Source of the DNA: Isoetes taiwanensis
Lineage: Eukaryota; Streptophyta; Lycopodiopsida; Isoetales; Isoetaceae
Assembly: GCA_021234155.1 (NCBI GenBank)
Contig: JAJEKV010000028.1
Coordinates: forward strand, 10,806,134 to 10,870,133
Direction: 5' to 3'
Length of the DNA stretch: 64,000 bases
Shown here in pieces: positions 32,620 to 43,888 of the stretch. A program made the position numbers and the translations under genes. The notes under the pieces are model-generated. The model was not told the origin of the DNA. It ran no database searches and saw only the letters and a program-made list of their open reading frames with translations. Every line of letters starts with the position of its first letter. The first letter of the stretch is position 1.

Positions 32620-35010
32620 TTAGATATAGTAATTTTTCAATAGAAAAATAATCCAGGAATAATATAAGGAGACCTAAAATACCCTATGTAATGTGTGGCA
32701 ATACCTCAACTACAAGGGCTATTTACCCATGGTTATATCCAGCTTCGAGCCAAAAGATAACAAGGTGCTGCGCACGGAGGGTTGCCCTCCGTGGCCGGAG
32801 ATCATACTTGAAAGTTATGTTTTTATAATCGATCAAAATTGCTATTTTAGAACATTGTCATTTTGTGAAGATGATGGTACCCATTTGCATCACTAACATG
32901 TTGAGCTCCTCTTGGACTAGGATCCAACTAGACACATGGACATTGGGGTTTGAGTGTAACGTATTGGTCTGTGGTGCTCTAAATGGATACATGCTTTCTA
33001 AATTGCTTTGTGTGAAATTTTTGTGCAGTTGCACTTGTAACTCGTTAAAAGATGAAAAGATATAACCTATTGTCAGGCAGCCATGGCTGCAGCTCCTGCT
33101 CTAAAAAGAAAGTCTATAATTAGCTACTGGTCAGCTTCAATTAATGTTTGTAATAGGAGAAGCTACAAAACACAGTAAACTTAACTAGACTGGTACGAAT
33201 GCATTCCAGTTAAGTTAACATTGTAACTTAACTAAAGCTTGTGTGAAGGCATTTTGGTTAACCATTAACTTAACAAGACCATGTTTGAACAAATAGTTAA
33301 GTTAAATTTTCTAACATAACTATGCTTGGTGTGAAGGTATTTAACTTGTCTTGGTTAAGTCAAGTTATTTAACTGAGACTTAACTATTTTTAGTGCGAAT
33401 GCAATTGTTATAGTTAAGTTTAACTAGGTAGTTATTTTTTTAACTTAACCTAACTTAATGGCGAGTGTGAATAGACCCTTCCGCGTGAGATAAAATAATA
33501 TTCTCTAGTTATGAATAAAATTATAATAACGAACATCTCCATTAAAGCCAAATTGGGCCTTCAAGAGATCGCCATTAGTGACCAACTGGGCCTCATCATG
33601 CTTTTTCGCTTGGTCATGTTGTGAGGAATAACTTGTGCTCATTTTTTCACCAAAATATGTTTTTGCTCCCTATCCACTATATATAATGATCCTTCAAGTA
33701 ATGTAGGGACTCGATTTCTTTTTCATTTCTTCTCATTTTGGAATCATGTGTTGGAATCAATGTCATTAACACAATGCTTTTCAGCACCAGCAAAAGGATC
33801 AATCCACCGAACACCGAATATATCCCAAGCTTCACTCCCACCGGCTGACTTCTTCACTCGCACCCCTGTTCTTTAACATCATTTGTGTGCAAACATAGGG
33901 ACTTTCCATGGTGCTTGCACTCTTCACATTGGTACCGGCAATCAACATCTTAATCAAAAGTCATTCTCTTCATATGGAGTAACTTCTTAATTTTGAAAAC
34001 CACCCTCTTTATTAATGCACATGAATAAATTACAAAATCACATGGCCTGATTACACAAGGCACGTGAAGATGTTCAGCTCATGAATATGTTCAGTTCTCA
34101 GTTTCAAGTAATAGGTGGAGTCCTATTCGGGGTTAATAATATTGCAGTCTGAGACCTCAAAACCATATCGTATATCTCTCACGAACATAATATATCATGG
34201 TAATGGTATCTTCCCCAATCAAGACTGGCTGAAACTTCTGAAAGTAAATCATAGTCTAAGTGGAAGACTTTAGTGCCTGAGCTTGACTTCAGATATAAAA
34301 CAATAGTCTTTTCTGCATCTGCGCTTATGGGAAAACCCAAAAATAAGATAGTAGCCTTTTGTACATCTGCACTTATGGGATCGTCAAAACCCAAAAGATT
34401 TAAAAAAAATTCTTGATTTCCTCCACAACAAAAGTTTCAATGCACCCATTTTTCACGTCGCATTCTGCAATTTTAGCAACTGTTGAAGTTATATATCCAC
34501 CTTATAAAACTTTTTCAATCTCCCTCATTCTGCTATGCTACCCTTTCTAGCTACTGTCAAACACTTGGGCCAAGAGCCTAAGGAGGACAAACACATCCAA
34601 CGTATGTTGCAACTTTGCAAAATAGGATATTCTCTATTTTATCATCAGAATGCAGAGGCAAAAATACAAGATGGATAGTCTGATACCAAGCCTTGAATAT
34701 CATCTTGACATGAAAAATCACAACTCCTTCCACCCAAATGGGTTGTGGAGATGAATGCATCATCTCTTCATCAAATGCATAATGTTGTGCATGTGTTATC
34801 TTCTCTTTTTATCACTATATTGTGCACATGAATTTCCCTGAGACAAACATTATAAACCATTTCTCTGCTTGTCCCTAGTGCCTTTCAAAGTGCAAAAGGT
34901 TTGTTATCTGAAAAACATAAGGGGTTATACTTAAACGGAAAAAATGTGATTAACCAAAGAAATAGGTAATACCTGGGGATTATCAATGAAACAAACCATG
35001 GACACTGTTA
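32620..35010. other. Non-coding part of the duplicated segment
   Basis: No gene recognised. It includes the GTTAAGTT-rich block at 33160-33470. Short frames (for example 34179-34394, - strand) are present but show no motif, and I treat them as chance. Confidence 0.4.
33160..33470. repeat. GTTAAGTT/AACTTAAC-rich block, MITE-like
   Basis: At least twelve TTAAGTTAA-type motifs in both orientations are packed into about 300 bp, along with recurring GTGAAGG or GCGAATGCA words. Many pairs can fold on each other. A matching block lies at about 59995-60305. It resembles a miniature inverted-repeat element, but clean ends and a target duplication were not found. Confidence 0.5.
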
Positions 35011-36099
35011 TCATGCTTTTGCAATATCTCCATTGATGGTGAGACCCTGTGGACCAGACAACATTAGTCCACTATATAAAGATGGGGTTTGAAATGTAGA
35101 CCCATTACCTTTTTATTCCTGTTCTTGCCTGGATGAATTATTGGAGTAAATGTACACTCTTTCATCTCGCTTAATTCCTTCTCTTTCTTCTGACTTTCTA
35201 ATTTCTCCAACCTTTTCCTATCCTCCAATACAAGCAACTCGTACCATTCATGATAATTTCTGCCACACCAAGAACATCATGTCAGAGCTCCTGAAGTAGA
35301 TATCAAGTATTAATAATCATTATGCAAGAGCATAAGATACTTGAACTTTCTTCTCTCCTTTGCCAAGGAACGACATAAAGGTGCCATTTTAAACTTGAAT
35401 GGGGCCCGTAGTCACCAGTTTTTTTCGTTTTCAGCAAAGATAATTTGGATCCACTCTGTACAGAACTTTTTGTTTATGAAATAGCCATGTCCTAGAGAAC
35501 AATAGCATGTAAAACAAATGGTACAAGTAATTAAGCGTTGTTAAATCTCAACACTAGCTTTGCTTCCCAAAGACTTTATGGTTCCATATTACCTTTCATC
35601 ACAGAAGACCAAGCTGAAGTTAAGAAAAGACATGAATGCTCCTGGGATGAGAATAAATGTATTGCATCAGCAAATAAGAAAATAAACATAGTATTATACC
35701 TCTTGTTTCAGATGGAATGGCCTTTCCTAATCCATTGAATGATCCTGTTATATTCTGCATTAGAAGAGAACGTTGAGTTTTTTGAGAAGCAAGCGAAGGG
35801 AACAAACAAAGAAGATTGGATCCACCCCCATTGCACCTGTAGCAGAGTCGGCAGAATCGGCTATGGTGGGTGCTACCGGAAGCATAATGGCTCTTCAGCG
35901 CTAGAGTGGCAAAGCAGCGCCCTTTGTGGCAACGAAGAAATATGGCCCCTGTTTTAGATAGATTCTAGCAGGCTCAAGATGAAAAAAAGTGCCAGAGTCG
36001 GATCTGCAACTGCCATCGCCATGGCTCCAGCTGTGCAAGAATCGATTCCTGAACAACCGGTTAACCAGTTCCCACGCCAGCCGCACAACAACAATGGCG

Positions 36100-36232
36100 A
36101 CCGAGAGTTTACAGGTAAGAGTAGGTTTGGAGCAGTCATCAGCATATCCTAGGTATATTCCAGCATATACCTAGGATATGTCAAAAGCCCACATAAACAA
36201 GGGTTTGCCCCCCTAGGGGCAACCCAAAAATG
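36100..36232 (+). repeat. Palindrome-bearing repeat, copy 1
   Basis: It starts near ACCGAGAGTTTACAG, then has a perfect 16-bp inverted repeat (36143-36158 and 36165-36180, loop TCCAGC), then a G/C hairpin around TTGCCCCCCTAGGGGCAA (about 36204-36221) and ends near AACCCAAAAATG. The + strand just upstream (from 36019) encodes MAPAVQESIPEQPVNQFPRQ with a tail ending GDREFTG. Confidence 0.8.
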
Positions 36233-37215
36233 CCTGTGTTCTTAGGTAATAAAGCATACATGCAATCAGTACGCAAAAATAAAAGAAAAAAAAGAAAAAG
36301 AAAAAGAAAAGTATGACATGTATTTTTCTCTAATCAATATAACTATATACGAAACTTATTTTCCTTAAAACTTAAATTCCATCTTATAGAACATTGTTAT
36401 TTAAAGTTAAACAATATATTAAAGCAAAAACTATTAATGTTTGAATGGTTAAAAGGCTGATAATGGGTCGTACCTACGAATATTTCATTCCAGTCTTCAA
36501 GATCGCCATAGAAAGGCTCGTAACTGCTATAATTTCTGGATCTATCTGGCTTAAGTTAAAAAGAAACAAGGTGCTGCGCACGGGGGGTTGCCCTCCATGG
36601 CCGGAGGATGAAGTAAATTAATTCACAGTTCAAAGTTTTTGACAATCAATTTAAAACCATAACCCTGAACATTTGGAACTAAATTTTATATTTGCTCAAT
36701 ATTTGATCATGTCACAGTAAAATTCCATTTGGAAGCCTTCTCTGGCCATATATGTTCTGTCTATACATAAAGAACTCGGGGACTCATAGAAATCATAAAT
36801 GCTTATGTTACAAGTAATAACAAAGAACCTCGGCTCAAAACAAGTTGCTTCCTAGCGTCCGTTTCTACTCCATGCCATGGTACATTTTCTGTGGCTTGCA
36901 GAAAAAATTCAGTTGAAAGCATCAATAATAAGTAGTATTGGTGCCCAGTGTTGCGGGGCATAAGTTGGATGTTTGCATAAAGCTCATACAAAGCCTCAAC
37001 TGACATCCAAGTTGCCACAATTGTTAATCTCCACATCGAATTCCTCTGCAGGCCCACAAAAAACCGCAAAGAGCATGCAAATGGCCGCAATTGGTCGGAT
37101 GTGTGCCGATGCCGGAGGTCTATTCCTCTCCTCTCAAATTAGAGTAGGCTTAGTCAAGTTGTATGGGTAGCTAACCAAAATGTAACTAGCCACATGCTAT
37201 TTAACAACCATATTT

Positions 37216-37365
37216 GAACCACTTTCTTTTTTATTTTTGTTTTATTTTTTTTTTTGAAGGCAAGGTTGGTGGGACTGGCACCCACCCACATCTCCCACCC
37301 GATGATAGGTAGTGGGTTTTGAACCCTGGTGGGGGTCACCCCAACCCAAGGTCTTACCACTTTCA
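37216..37365 (-). mobile_element. SINE-like tRNA-derived element with poly(A) tail
   Basis: On the - strand a head with an A-box-like GTGGTAAGACC and a perfect B-box GGTTCAAAACC is followed by about 70 bp and an A-rich tail (T-rich on +, about 37228-37256). ACCACTTTC occurs at both ends (37218-37226 and 37356-37364), a possible target duplication that partly overlaps the head. It is related to the SINE-like cluster at 49312-49785. Confidence 0.6.
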
Positions 37366-40300
37366 TTATGGTCACTATATTAGACGAATGTTTCCTGTGA
37401 ACTTAACATGGGCTAGATTTCGGCACAAATTTCTTTCAAGAATGTCAAGCCAAAAAAAAAAAAAGCGACTTCACAAACTAATTAACTGCATGCATAATCA
37501 TTTTATGTTGCCTCAAAATGGTAATTGTGTCTTTTCTCAAAGGGAATGTGGGCTTTATGGAGAGTGTAAGCCTACTCAGACCTCCAACAAAAGTGTTTAA
37601 TGCTTAGATTCATGCGCCACTTCCAAACCATGCACATATTCACATTGGGTAATCCTACACATGACAAAAAGAAAGAATCATTGTAGTAGACACATTTTGA
37701 GACATCAAGTTCAGCTACTAGTAAACTAGCAAACATGACTTTGAAAATTTTAAAGTTATCGCATCTTAACTTTCTGCAAATCATAAGTTCTACATAGAGG
37801 GCCAAAGTCAACACAGTTGCACCCAATCCTTACTACAGATTATGGTGAATGCAGAACAGGCTGTGCCTTTTTTTTGCAATGTCTCTTATTTCTTTTTACT
37901 ATTTTTTCTCCTTTCAATTCCAATTCACTAGTCCTATATTTTAAGAAATAGAGATTAGAAGCCCATCAATGAATGATCATAATCACCAACAAATAGACGA
38001 TTGCAGCAAACATACGTCTTAAATGGCATAGATCTTGACCAGACCTTTAAGCCGTTAAGAATACATGCTAATCTCTTGCAACTCAAAACATGATCTTATT
38101 GTAAGCCTTCAAATCATTTTAAGTTGACGACCTAAACTGTCTAAACTGTTTAAACTGGGACAAGGTTTGTCCCCAACGTAAAAAGTGCAGGCAACATGTT
38201 ATATTGCTTGTTAGCCTATATTAACGCCTGTTTAAATTCCAACAAAAGGAGGTTCTTGTTAATCATATGCAATAGAGGAATTATGCTCCATGAACACATT
38301 AATGACTCAGCAATCCTGCAGCCATACCGATGATTACATGAGTGCCTATGCTTCATCTGCATGAACTATTTGAATGATAAATGAATGTGTAACAAAAATC
38401 TCGTTAGGGCACAACTGTTCTTTCAACTGTGTTATACATTGTTTGGTTGGGGCGCTCCGTGGAAAATTCGTAATAGCAATAGCATGAAACATGACAACCC
38501 GCAGCAAACAATCAATTTCAGCCATTATGGCAAATCACTTGACAGCACAAATAAAGTAAACAGTAAATAAATACGCAAATAAAGATTGCTAAGAAAAAGG
38601 GGTGACATACAGCTGCACGTTTCTCTGCAGAAGGCTCATTGCTGTTGGTGCTTACATAACCAGGCGCTTAACTGCAAAGCTTATAAAGATCCGTGTCATA
38701 ATCTAATAACATTCATGAAAACCATTACAACCCAAACAAAAGTCATACCTGCTACATCAGTATAGAAAAAAAGACCATCAGTTGAAAGGAACACCCCAAG
38801 CATATTCCAAGCGCCCACGATATCGACAAACGTTGGTCTGTGCGAGAAAAAAGCGGGTGAGATGAGATGCGTCAAGACTCTTCTCTTGACAATGCCCAAA
38901 GAACAAGGAACTTTCTAAAAACGGCTCGGACAAGGATCAAGAGGGCTTTCGATAAGAATGAGACAAAGAACAAAACACATAAGACAATGTAGCTTGAGAT
39001 CAAAATGTGGCTGAGATGTAAAAAACTGAAAAATCTTGAAGAGGAGAATGCAAAAACAGACCGTTCTTTCCAAATTTTTGGGAGAAAGGCACTACCGTGA
39101 AGACACAGAAACCAACTTAAACAACAAAAGGTACTGTGCTGATCTGATATATTTGCAAGATCAGTAATTCCATGGTTTTCTGCAATGGGTTGCCATATTA
39201 ATCGGGCTCAAAACATCGCTGTAAATCTTGTTATTTGGTCTGAAACCTAAACCCCCTCATGTCTATCTCAGAATAAACATCTGCAATAACCAGTACATGC
39301 ATAACAAGTCTTCATAGCTTACAGTGGATGCAAATATCAGGAGAAAAATGCTTATTGCGGAATTATCTCATTCAATATGCTATATTACCACGTGACATTG
39401 GCTCTGCAACAGGTCTGTGAACTTATGCAATTTGATACTCGAAAAGGAAGATACATCATATCTTATACCCTTTTATCAACCTTCTAAATTATCATGTTTG
39501 AATAAATGACCCTTCTACAACAGTTCTGGGAATCTACATATTTTGATACTCAAAAGAACAGGCTATCACAAGTAATAAGGGAAGTTTGAGTCAAGTGATT
39601 ACATCTAAGAAGAGGGAAATGACTGATCACCCAGCAACTTCTAGGCATCCCAAGATTCTTTGCTCGGTAACTTGACAATGTTACTATGCCCCTGTATGGC
39701 TACAGATAATGAAGTTAAAACTTAGCGACTCAAAGGAAAAAAAAAAAAACAACAGCAAGAAGAACAGGCCAGCTTTATGAGCAGGAGTGCACGCATCAGA
39801 ATCTAAAGCAGACGATTGGCTGGTTGGCTCCATACCTTAAGAGCAGCCTCACAATCTCCTTATGCCCTCATATGATGCTCTGTGAATACCCACTAATTCA
39901 TTGTTTTTATCTTCAACTCCTGTTTCAGCATCGTAACCATCATGACCATTTAATTTCGTGACTGATTCAGGCTGTAGCATTTGAGATTTAGTTGTTGCTC
40001 CATTGTGTCTGATACTCTAATTACTATTAGCTTGTCTTCCCATGTCTATATGGCATTTCAGGGATCCATTTCCATATTGGCTCTTGCAACCTTTAGTTAA
40101 CAGTCGATCCTGCATGGGCAGTCAAAGAAAATTATCTTCGCATAAACCATGCCATAATGAAATAGTAAATTGTTTGTCACTATAATACCTCAGGCGGATA
40201 AGATGGCACAACATTCTTCACATCTACATTTCCACTTTGTTTCTTGGAGTTGCATCTCCTAGTTTTCCCGCGTGCTGTTTGACTAATCATTTCATTCCTT

Positions 40301-40901
40301 ATTCTATCAGAAGTTAAAAGATCAGCTTCAGCAAAACCATGCAATTATACCACTGCGTACTCTTTCCAACAGCAATACAACTGACGCTGATGCAAATACT
40401 AATTGTAAAGGACCGCAAAAAAGATAGTCCATCTGCAAGGAAAATAGCGTGGACTTCATTTCAACTGATTCTAATATCAACTCACTTGCTCTTATATATG
40501 GAGCAGCTGGAGACGCCTGTAACTTCCCGTTTAAAGTAGACGCACTGTTTAGTGATGACTTTGTTTCCTGTATAACCTTGATGGCCTGCAAAGAAAAACC
40601 TCATGAATTTATTCAAGCTTAGGGCTAGTCGGTGCATGGAAAATACTCTGCATACAGGCTAGCCTATCCATCATAAATCATACTTGTTGTTTCTACTGCA
40701 AGAGCAACCTTGATATTGTGGAGCTATGACTTGAGCAGAAGCTGATGTGACCTTGTTGAACTACGACGCCGGATTAACTGGGCCTTTGAGGATGCTGCTG
40801 TTTGTCCACTGAACTGGAGAAAGAGGGATTAGAATTGGGACCTTCTTGTCGATCAGGGAGCACCGGTTAGCCCGTTTCCAGAGTGGCCGTCTAGAAACAG
40901 G

Positions 40902-41038
40902 GGCAACCGAGAGTTTACAGCCTATTAAGGGTTTGGAGCAGTCATTGACATATTCTAGGCATATACTGGCATATGCCTAGAATATGCCACAAACCCACCT
41001 CAACAAGGGCTTGCCCCCTTAGGGGCAACCCAAAAATG
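40902..41038 (+). repeat. Palindrome-bearing repeat, copy 2
   Basis: Same order as copy 1: ACCGAGAGTTTACAG, a perfect 16-bp inverted repeat (40949-40964 and 40971-40986, loop ACTGGC), then a hairpin around TTGCCCCCTTAGGGGCAA. Both arms differ from copy 1 at paired positions, so pairing is kept. The upstream + strand frame (PVSPFPEWPSRNRGNREFT) resembles that of copy 1. Confidence 0.8.
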
Positions 41039-41040
41039 AT

Positions 41041-42450
41041 TAAATGGGTAAAAAAGGATTGCCTTTTTATAAAAAAAAAGTCTATAATCTCTAAATCAAT
41101 GGATTTGACTCTCGCAGAGGAAGAGATATCTTTTTCTTAATTCAAGAAGAAGAAGCATTTTGAGAAACTCCAGTTAGGAGTGCAGATCATTTAATATCTT
41201 CAAACACTCCTTTTAAGCTAGTGCTCTTGTTCTAGATTCAAAGCCACGTCTTTTTTTAAATTCTGAAATTCAGAGAAGATATGATGGTTGTTCTATCAAG
41301 ATTTCTCAGAATTGTGCAAAGAGATTCGTTTCTAGTGAATTTATTTGGTTATGCTTGATTGAGTTTACAGGCAATAGAGATAATCTATAATATTTTTTTG
41401 GTCTCTCTGGACAGAAAGACCAATTCTATTATATATTATATGTTGTTTTTAAAACTAATCCGTCCATAGTCATACCATAAATGTTGTCACCTGTCAAGAA
41501 GCAACCAAGAATCCATGCAATAGGGTTGGTCTTTTGCAAAATAGAGAATAAAATTCCAATTTATGATTTTAATCAACCTGAGTTTTCGTCTTTCTGCCAT
41601 CCATGACATGAAGCTAAAGAAAAAGTCTCGTACTTGGAGTCCTAGCTTTCGTTTGTACCTAACAATGTTCCTTTAGTTGCTCTTGCTTGAGCAATGCACT
41701 TCTACCTCTCCGTATTTCTTGCTTGTATCATCATTACTGCAAAGGTTTTTCCCTTGAAAACCTTTCGAGGCAGGGGTTTTTTAATCCTAGTAGTAATGAT
41801 TGTACTAGCCCATTGTATGGGTCCCATGACCTATTGGTCTCCGTGGACGTTAAAAAAACTATTCTATTCTATTATATTCTTCTAAAAGTCCTTCAGCATT
41901 GCCATGATCTGGCAAAATAAGAACTTAAGACTAGATGATTATTATTTTCACAGGAATGAGGCAATGTGTGACCTCATATCTAGCATTATAACATGGGGTT
42001 TTTTTTATGTTTTTGTACTGTTTTCTCTAAGGTTTTCATATGATTTGGTGGCCGTATTCATCCAGGTGTACTAAATAGTATTTCTAGAGTGCACTCTTTT
42101 CTTAGTCGTTGATTTTAGAAAAGGGGGCAAATCCTATGGTGGAGATTTTTTGTGGTGGGTGTGAATATCCTCTCATTTTTCTTAGGGTTTTTTTTAGGGT
42201 TTTTTTTAGCTTGGTAAGTTTGGAAAAGGAGCTCGGGAGCATTTTTTGGAAAGCAACAGGGCAGATTGGCCCGGGCAGGGCCGAGCTTTACAGGGCCGAT
42301 ATGCTTGCAATCAATCAGAGGCTCAACCATGGAGCGCCCTTGAAGCCATGTGGCGTACTTCTTGGGACAAAAAGCTTCCGATTCCTTGCATTTTCTTCCA
42401 GCCAGCTTTGTGAAATTCGAAGACAAAGATCCACAGTTACTCCGGATTTG
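41041..42450. other. Intergenic stretch, nothing firm
   Basis: Short frames on both strands without recognisable domains. Overlapping frames on opposite strands at 42109-42525 are probably one real signal at most, or none. Two AGGGTTTTTTTT words near 42184-42206 are isolated and not telomeric. Confidence 0.4.
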
Positions 42451-42457
42451 CGGTAGG

Positions 42458-42597
42458 GATTGGTTTCTGCAGGGTTTTTGCACTGCCGAATTTGCCACAG
42501 GACTGGCTTCTGCAAGGTTTTGCACTGCCGGATTTGAAACAGGATTGGCTTCTGCAGGGTTTTTACACTAGCAAGAGGGATTGGCTTCTGCACGGTG
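42458..42597 (+). repeat. Tandem repeat, 42-43 bp unit, about 3.3 copies
   Basis: Units begin GATTGG or GACTGG at 42458, 42501, 42543 and 42579, each containing GGCTTCTGCA and a TTTTGCACTGCC-like part. The copies are diverged. Confidence 0.8.
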
Positions 42598-42934
42598 TTG
42601 GCCGGAATATAAAGCTTGGAAAAATCAGTTTTGCTGCAGGCTTTGAACTGTAACCAATGGAGAAACTTGTGTTGATCTGTTACAACCGGCAGTAACCTGT
42701 AGCCTGAGCTGAGATAATAGAAGGCAACTCGGGCACAATACTCATTTAGGTGCTTTGCTTGTTTTTTAAGACATCGCGTAACTGTTAACTTTCACTATTG
42801 TCGAGTTGTATCCATTCAAATACTCCCAGATGTCTACCATCATCCCAAAGGCTGACTTTACCAGTTTCAAAGGTATTTTGAAGCTTATGTGAGTTTCATT
42901 TTTAATCTTACTCACAGTTTGTTCGTTTTCAAGG

Positions 42935-43097
42935 TGCTGCATTTGAGAAGATTAGAAACCCCAACAGTCAAGCCTTTCCAAAAAGGGTGATCAATGTTAA
43001 AGATACAATTAGGAGTGATGGTGCAGTTATCTTCTTCAAGCCAGACAACTGGAATTTTCACATCCTATCTCATAGATGGATCAAGGAGATTACGGAA
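42935..43097 (+). CDS. Unrecognised exon-like open segment
   Basis: After an AG in 'TTTTCAAG' the frame reads AAFEKIRNPNSQAFPKRVIN then SDGAVIFFKPDNWNFHILSH, with a natural amino-acid mix, and stops soon after WIKEITELSS. I do not recognise it. It may be a remnant exon or part of a retroelement. Confidence 0.25.
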
Positions 43098-43232
43098 CTT
43101 AGCTCTGTATCATAGTTTTATATACAGATTATACCATAATGTTATTGCTATAAAAAGTGGCGAATGTCTTTTATTTCAAACTCAGAGCACTTAGCTCTGT
43201 ATCATAGTTTTATATACAGATTATGCTAAGGT
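43094..43232 (+). repeat. Short dispersed duplication (about 40 bp)
   Basis: CTTAGCTCTGTATCATAGTT plus the next 20 bases occurs at 43098 and again at 43191, separated by about 50 bp. It copies the end of the exon-like segment above. Confidence 0.8.
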
Positions 43233-43494
43233 AAGCATGTATCCCTTAAATAGCAGATGCAAGTTATTTAATGGCATGTCTGATGCAAGCTATGAAGTTC
43301 AAATGCACTATTATTCTCTAAATATTCCAGGGTTTCATATTATTATTTGTTTTTTTTTTTATAATGCTACATATTGGATATTGCTACATGTTTTACATCC
43401 GACATATTATTAATTACAAAATATAACATCAACTCATCCAAGTGTGAAGTCATGTTGTTTGTTTTTAGTCCCGAAGGGGGAAAAAAAATTTAAC

Positions 43495-43888
43495 CTATAA
43501 CAAAAACCATTACATTACACGCCTTTATATTAAATCCCCCTTCAAACCCCCTTTGGTTTGGGTGCATATTCACACGGGGGTGACTCCGGGCAGCGAGAGC
43601 CCCTATAATTATGTTTTGTACATACAAAATCAACACCATATAGTATAATGCCTGAAATCTTATAGTATTTTGTAACTCTTGTTATACAGTATAGCAAATT
43701 CCATACATCCATACCCCACAAACGAGGAACTTTGTGTACGGTGTAGATTAAGGAATTAGGGGTGAATATGCCTATCCAACAGCTCTCATTGCCCGGAGTC
43801 ACCCCCCATGTGAATATGCACCCAAACCAAAGGGGGTTTGAAGGGGGATTTAATATAAAGGCGTGTAATGTAATGGTTTTTGTAATAG
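43495..43888. mobile_element. Foldback DNA transposon (MITE-like) with about 106-bp terminal inverted repeats
   Basis: The left TIR (43495-43600) and right TIR (43782-43888) match almost perfectly. The outer 80 or so bases differ only at one position near the end (CTATAAC versus CTATTAC), and the inner part has a few changes. Outer ends read CTATWACAAAAACCATTACA. AAC flanks both sides, so a 3-bp target duplication is possible. There is no transposase frame inside the 394 bp. The high TIR identity points to a young insertion. Confidence 0.85.

Larger units (their letters stand above)
29386..37219 (+). repeat. Large direct duplication, copy A
   Basis: About 7.8 kb is repeated in the same order and orientation at 56325-64000. 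Matches run the whole length: the GGACATGCGTTCTTG start, the (AAT)n tract, the GTTAAGTT-rich block, the palindrome repeat, and the final CATATTTGAAC. Between copies there are many 1-6 bp indels and substitutions. Because introns and intergenic sequence are included, this is a segmental or assembly duplication, not a retrocopy. The far end of copy B is outside the window. Confidence 0.95.
35011..40320 (-). pseudogene. Ankyrin-repeat protein gene, probably broken
   Basis: Exons (high to low): an open piece about 40320-40199, then 40109-39836, 38837-38749, 38666-38611, 36549-36474, 35744-35700, 35455-35341, 35259-35109, 35046-35011. From 38837 down, every exon joins in phase with GT-AG borders. 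The second exon ends GHKEIVRLLLR and the next reads FVDIVGAWNMLGVFL, an ankyrin-repeat join. Later exons read YEPFYGDLEDWNEIFVG, KFKNYHEWYELLVLEDRKR and ECTFTPIIHPG, a charged C-terminus. Breaks: an in-frame TAG and a one-base frameshift in exon 40109-39836 (SYEG|HKEI), and a TGA after ENEKNW in exon 35455-35341. Either it is decaying or the sequence has errors. The partner is unknown. The ECTFTPII style motif recalls flagellar proteins, which is weak evidence. Confidence 0.5.

Noticed and set aside
36143-36180. MicroRNA precursor
   Set aside because: The hairpin is a perfect 16-bp palindrome with a 6-base loop, shorter than a plant miRNA duplex, and it lies in a repeat.
42180-42210. Interstitial telomere repeat (AGGGTTT-like)
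   Set aside because: Only two units with extended T runs; not a tandem telomere array.
42109-42525. Two overlapping open frames of 115 and 136 aa on opposite strands
   Set aside because: Neither has a recognisable motif, and the area overlaps a tandem repeat; long frames here can arise by chance.
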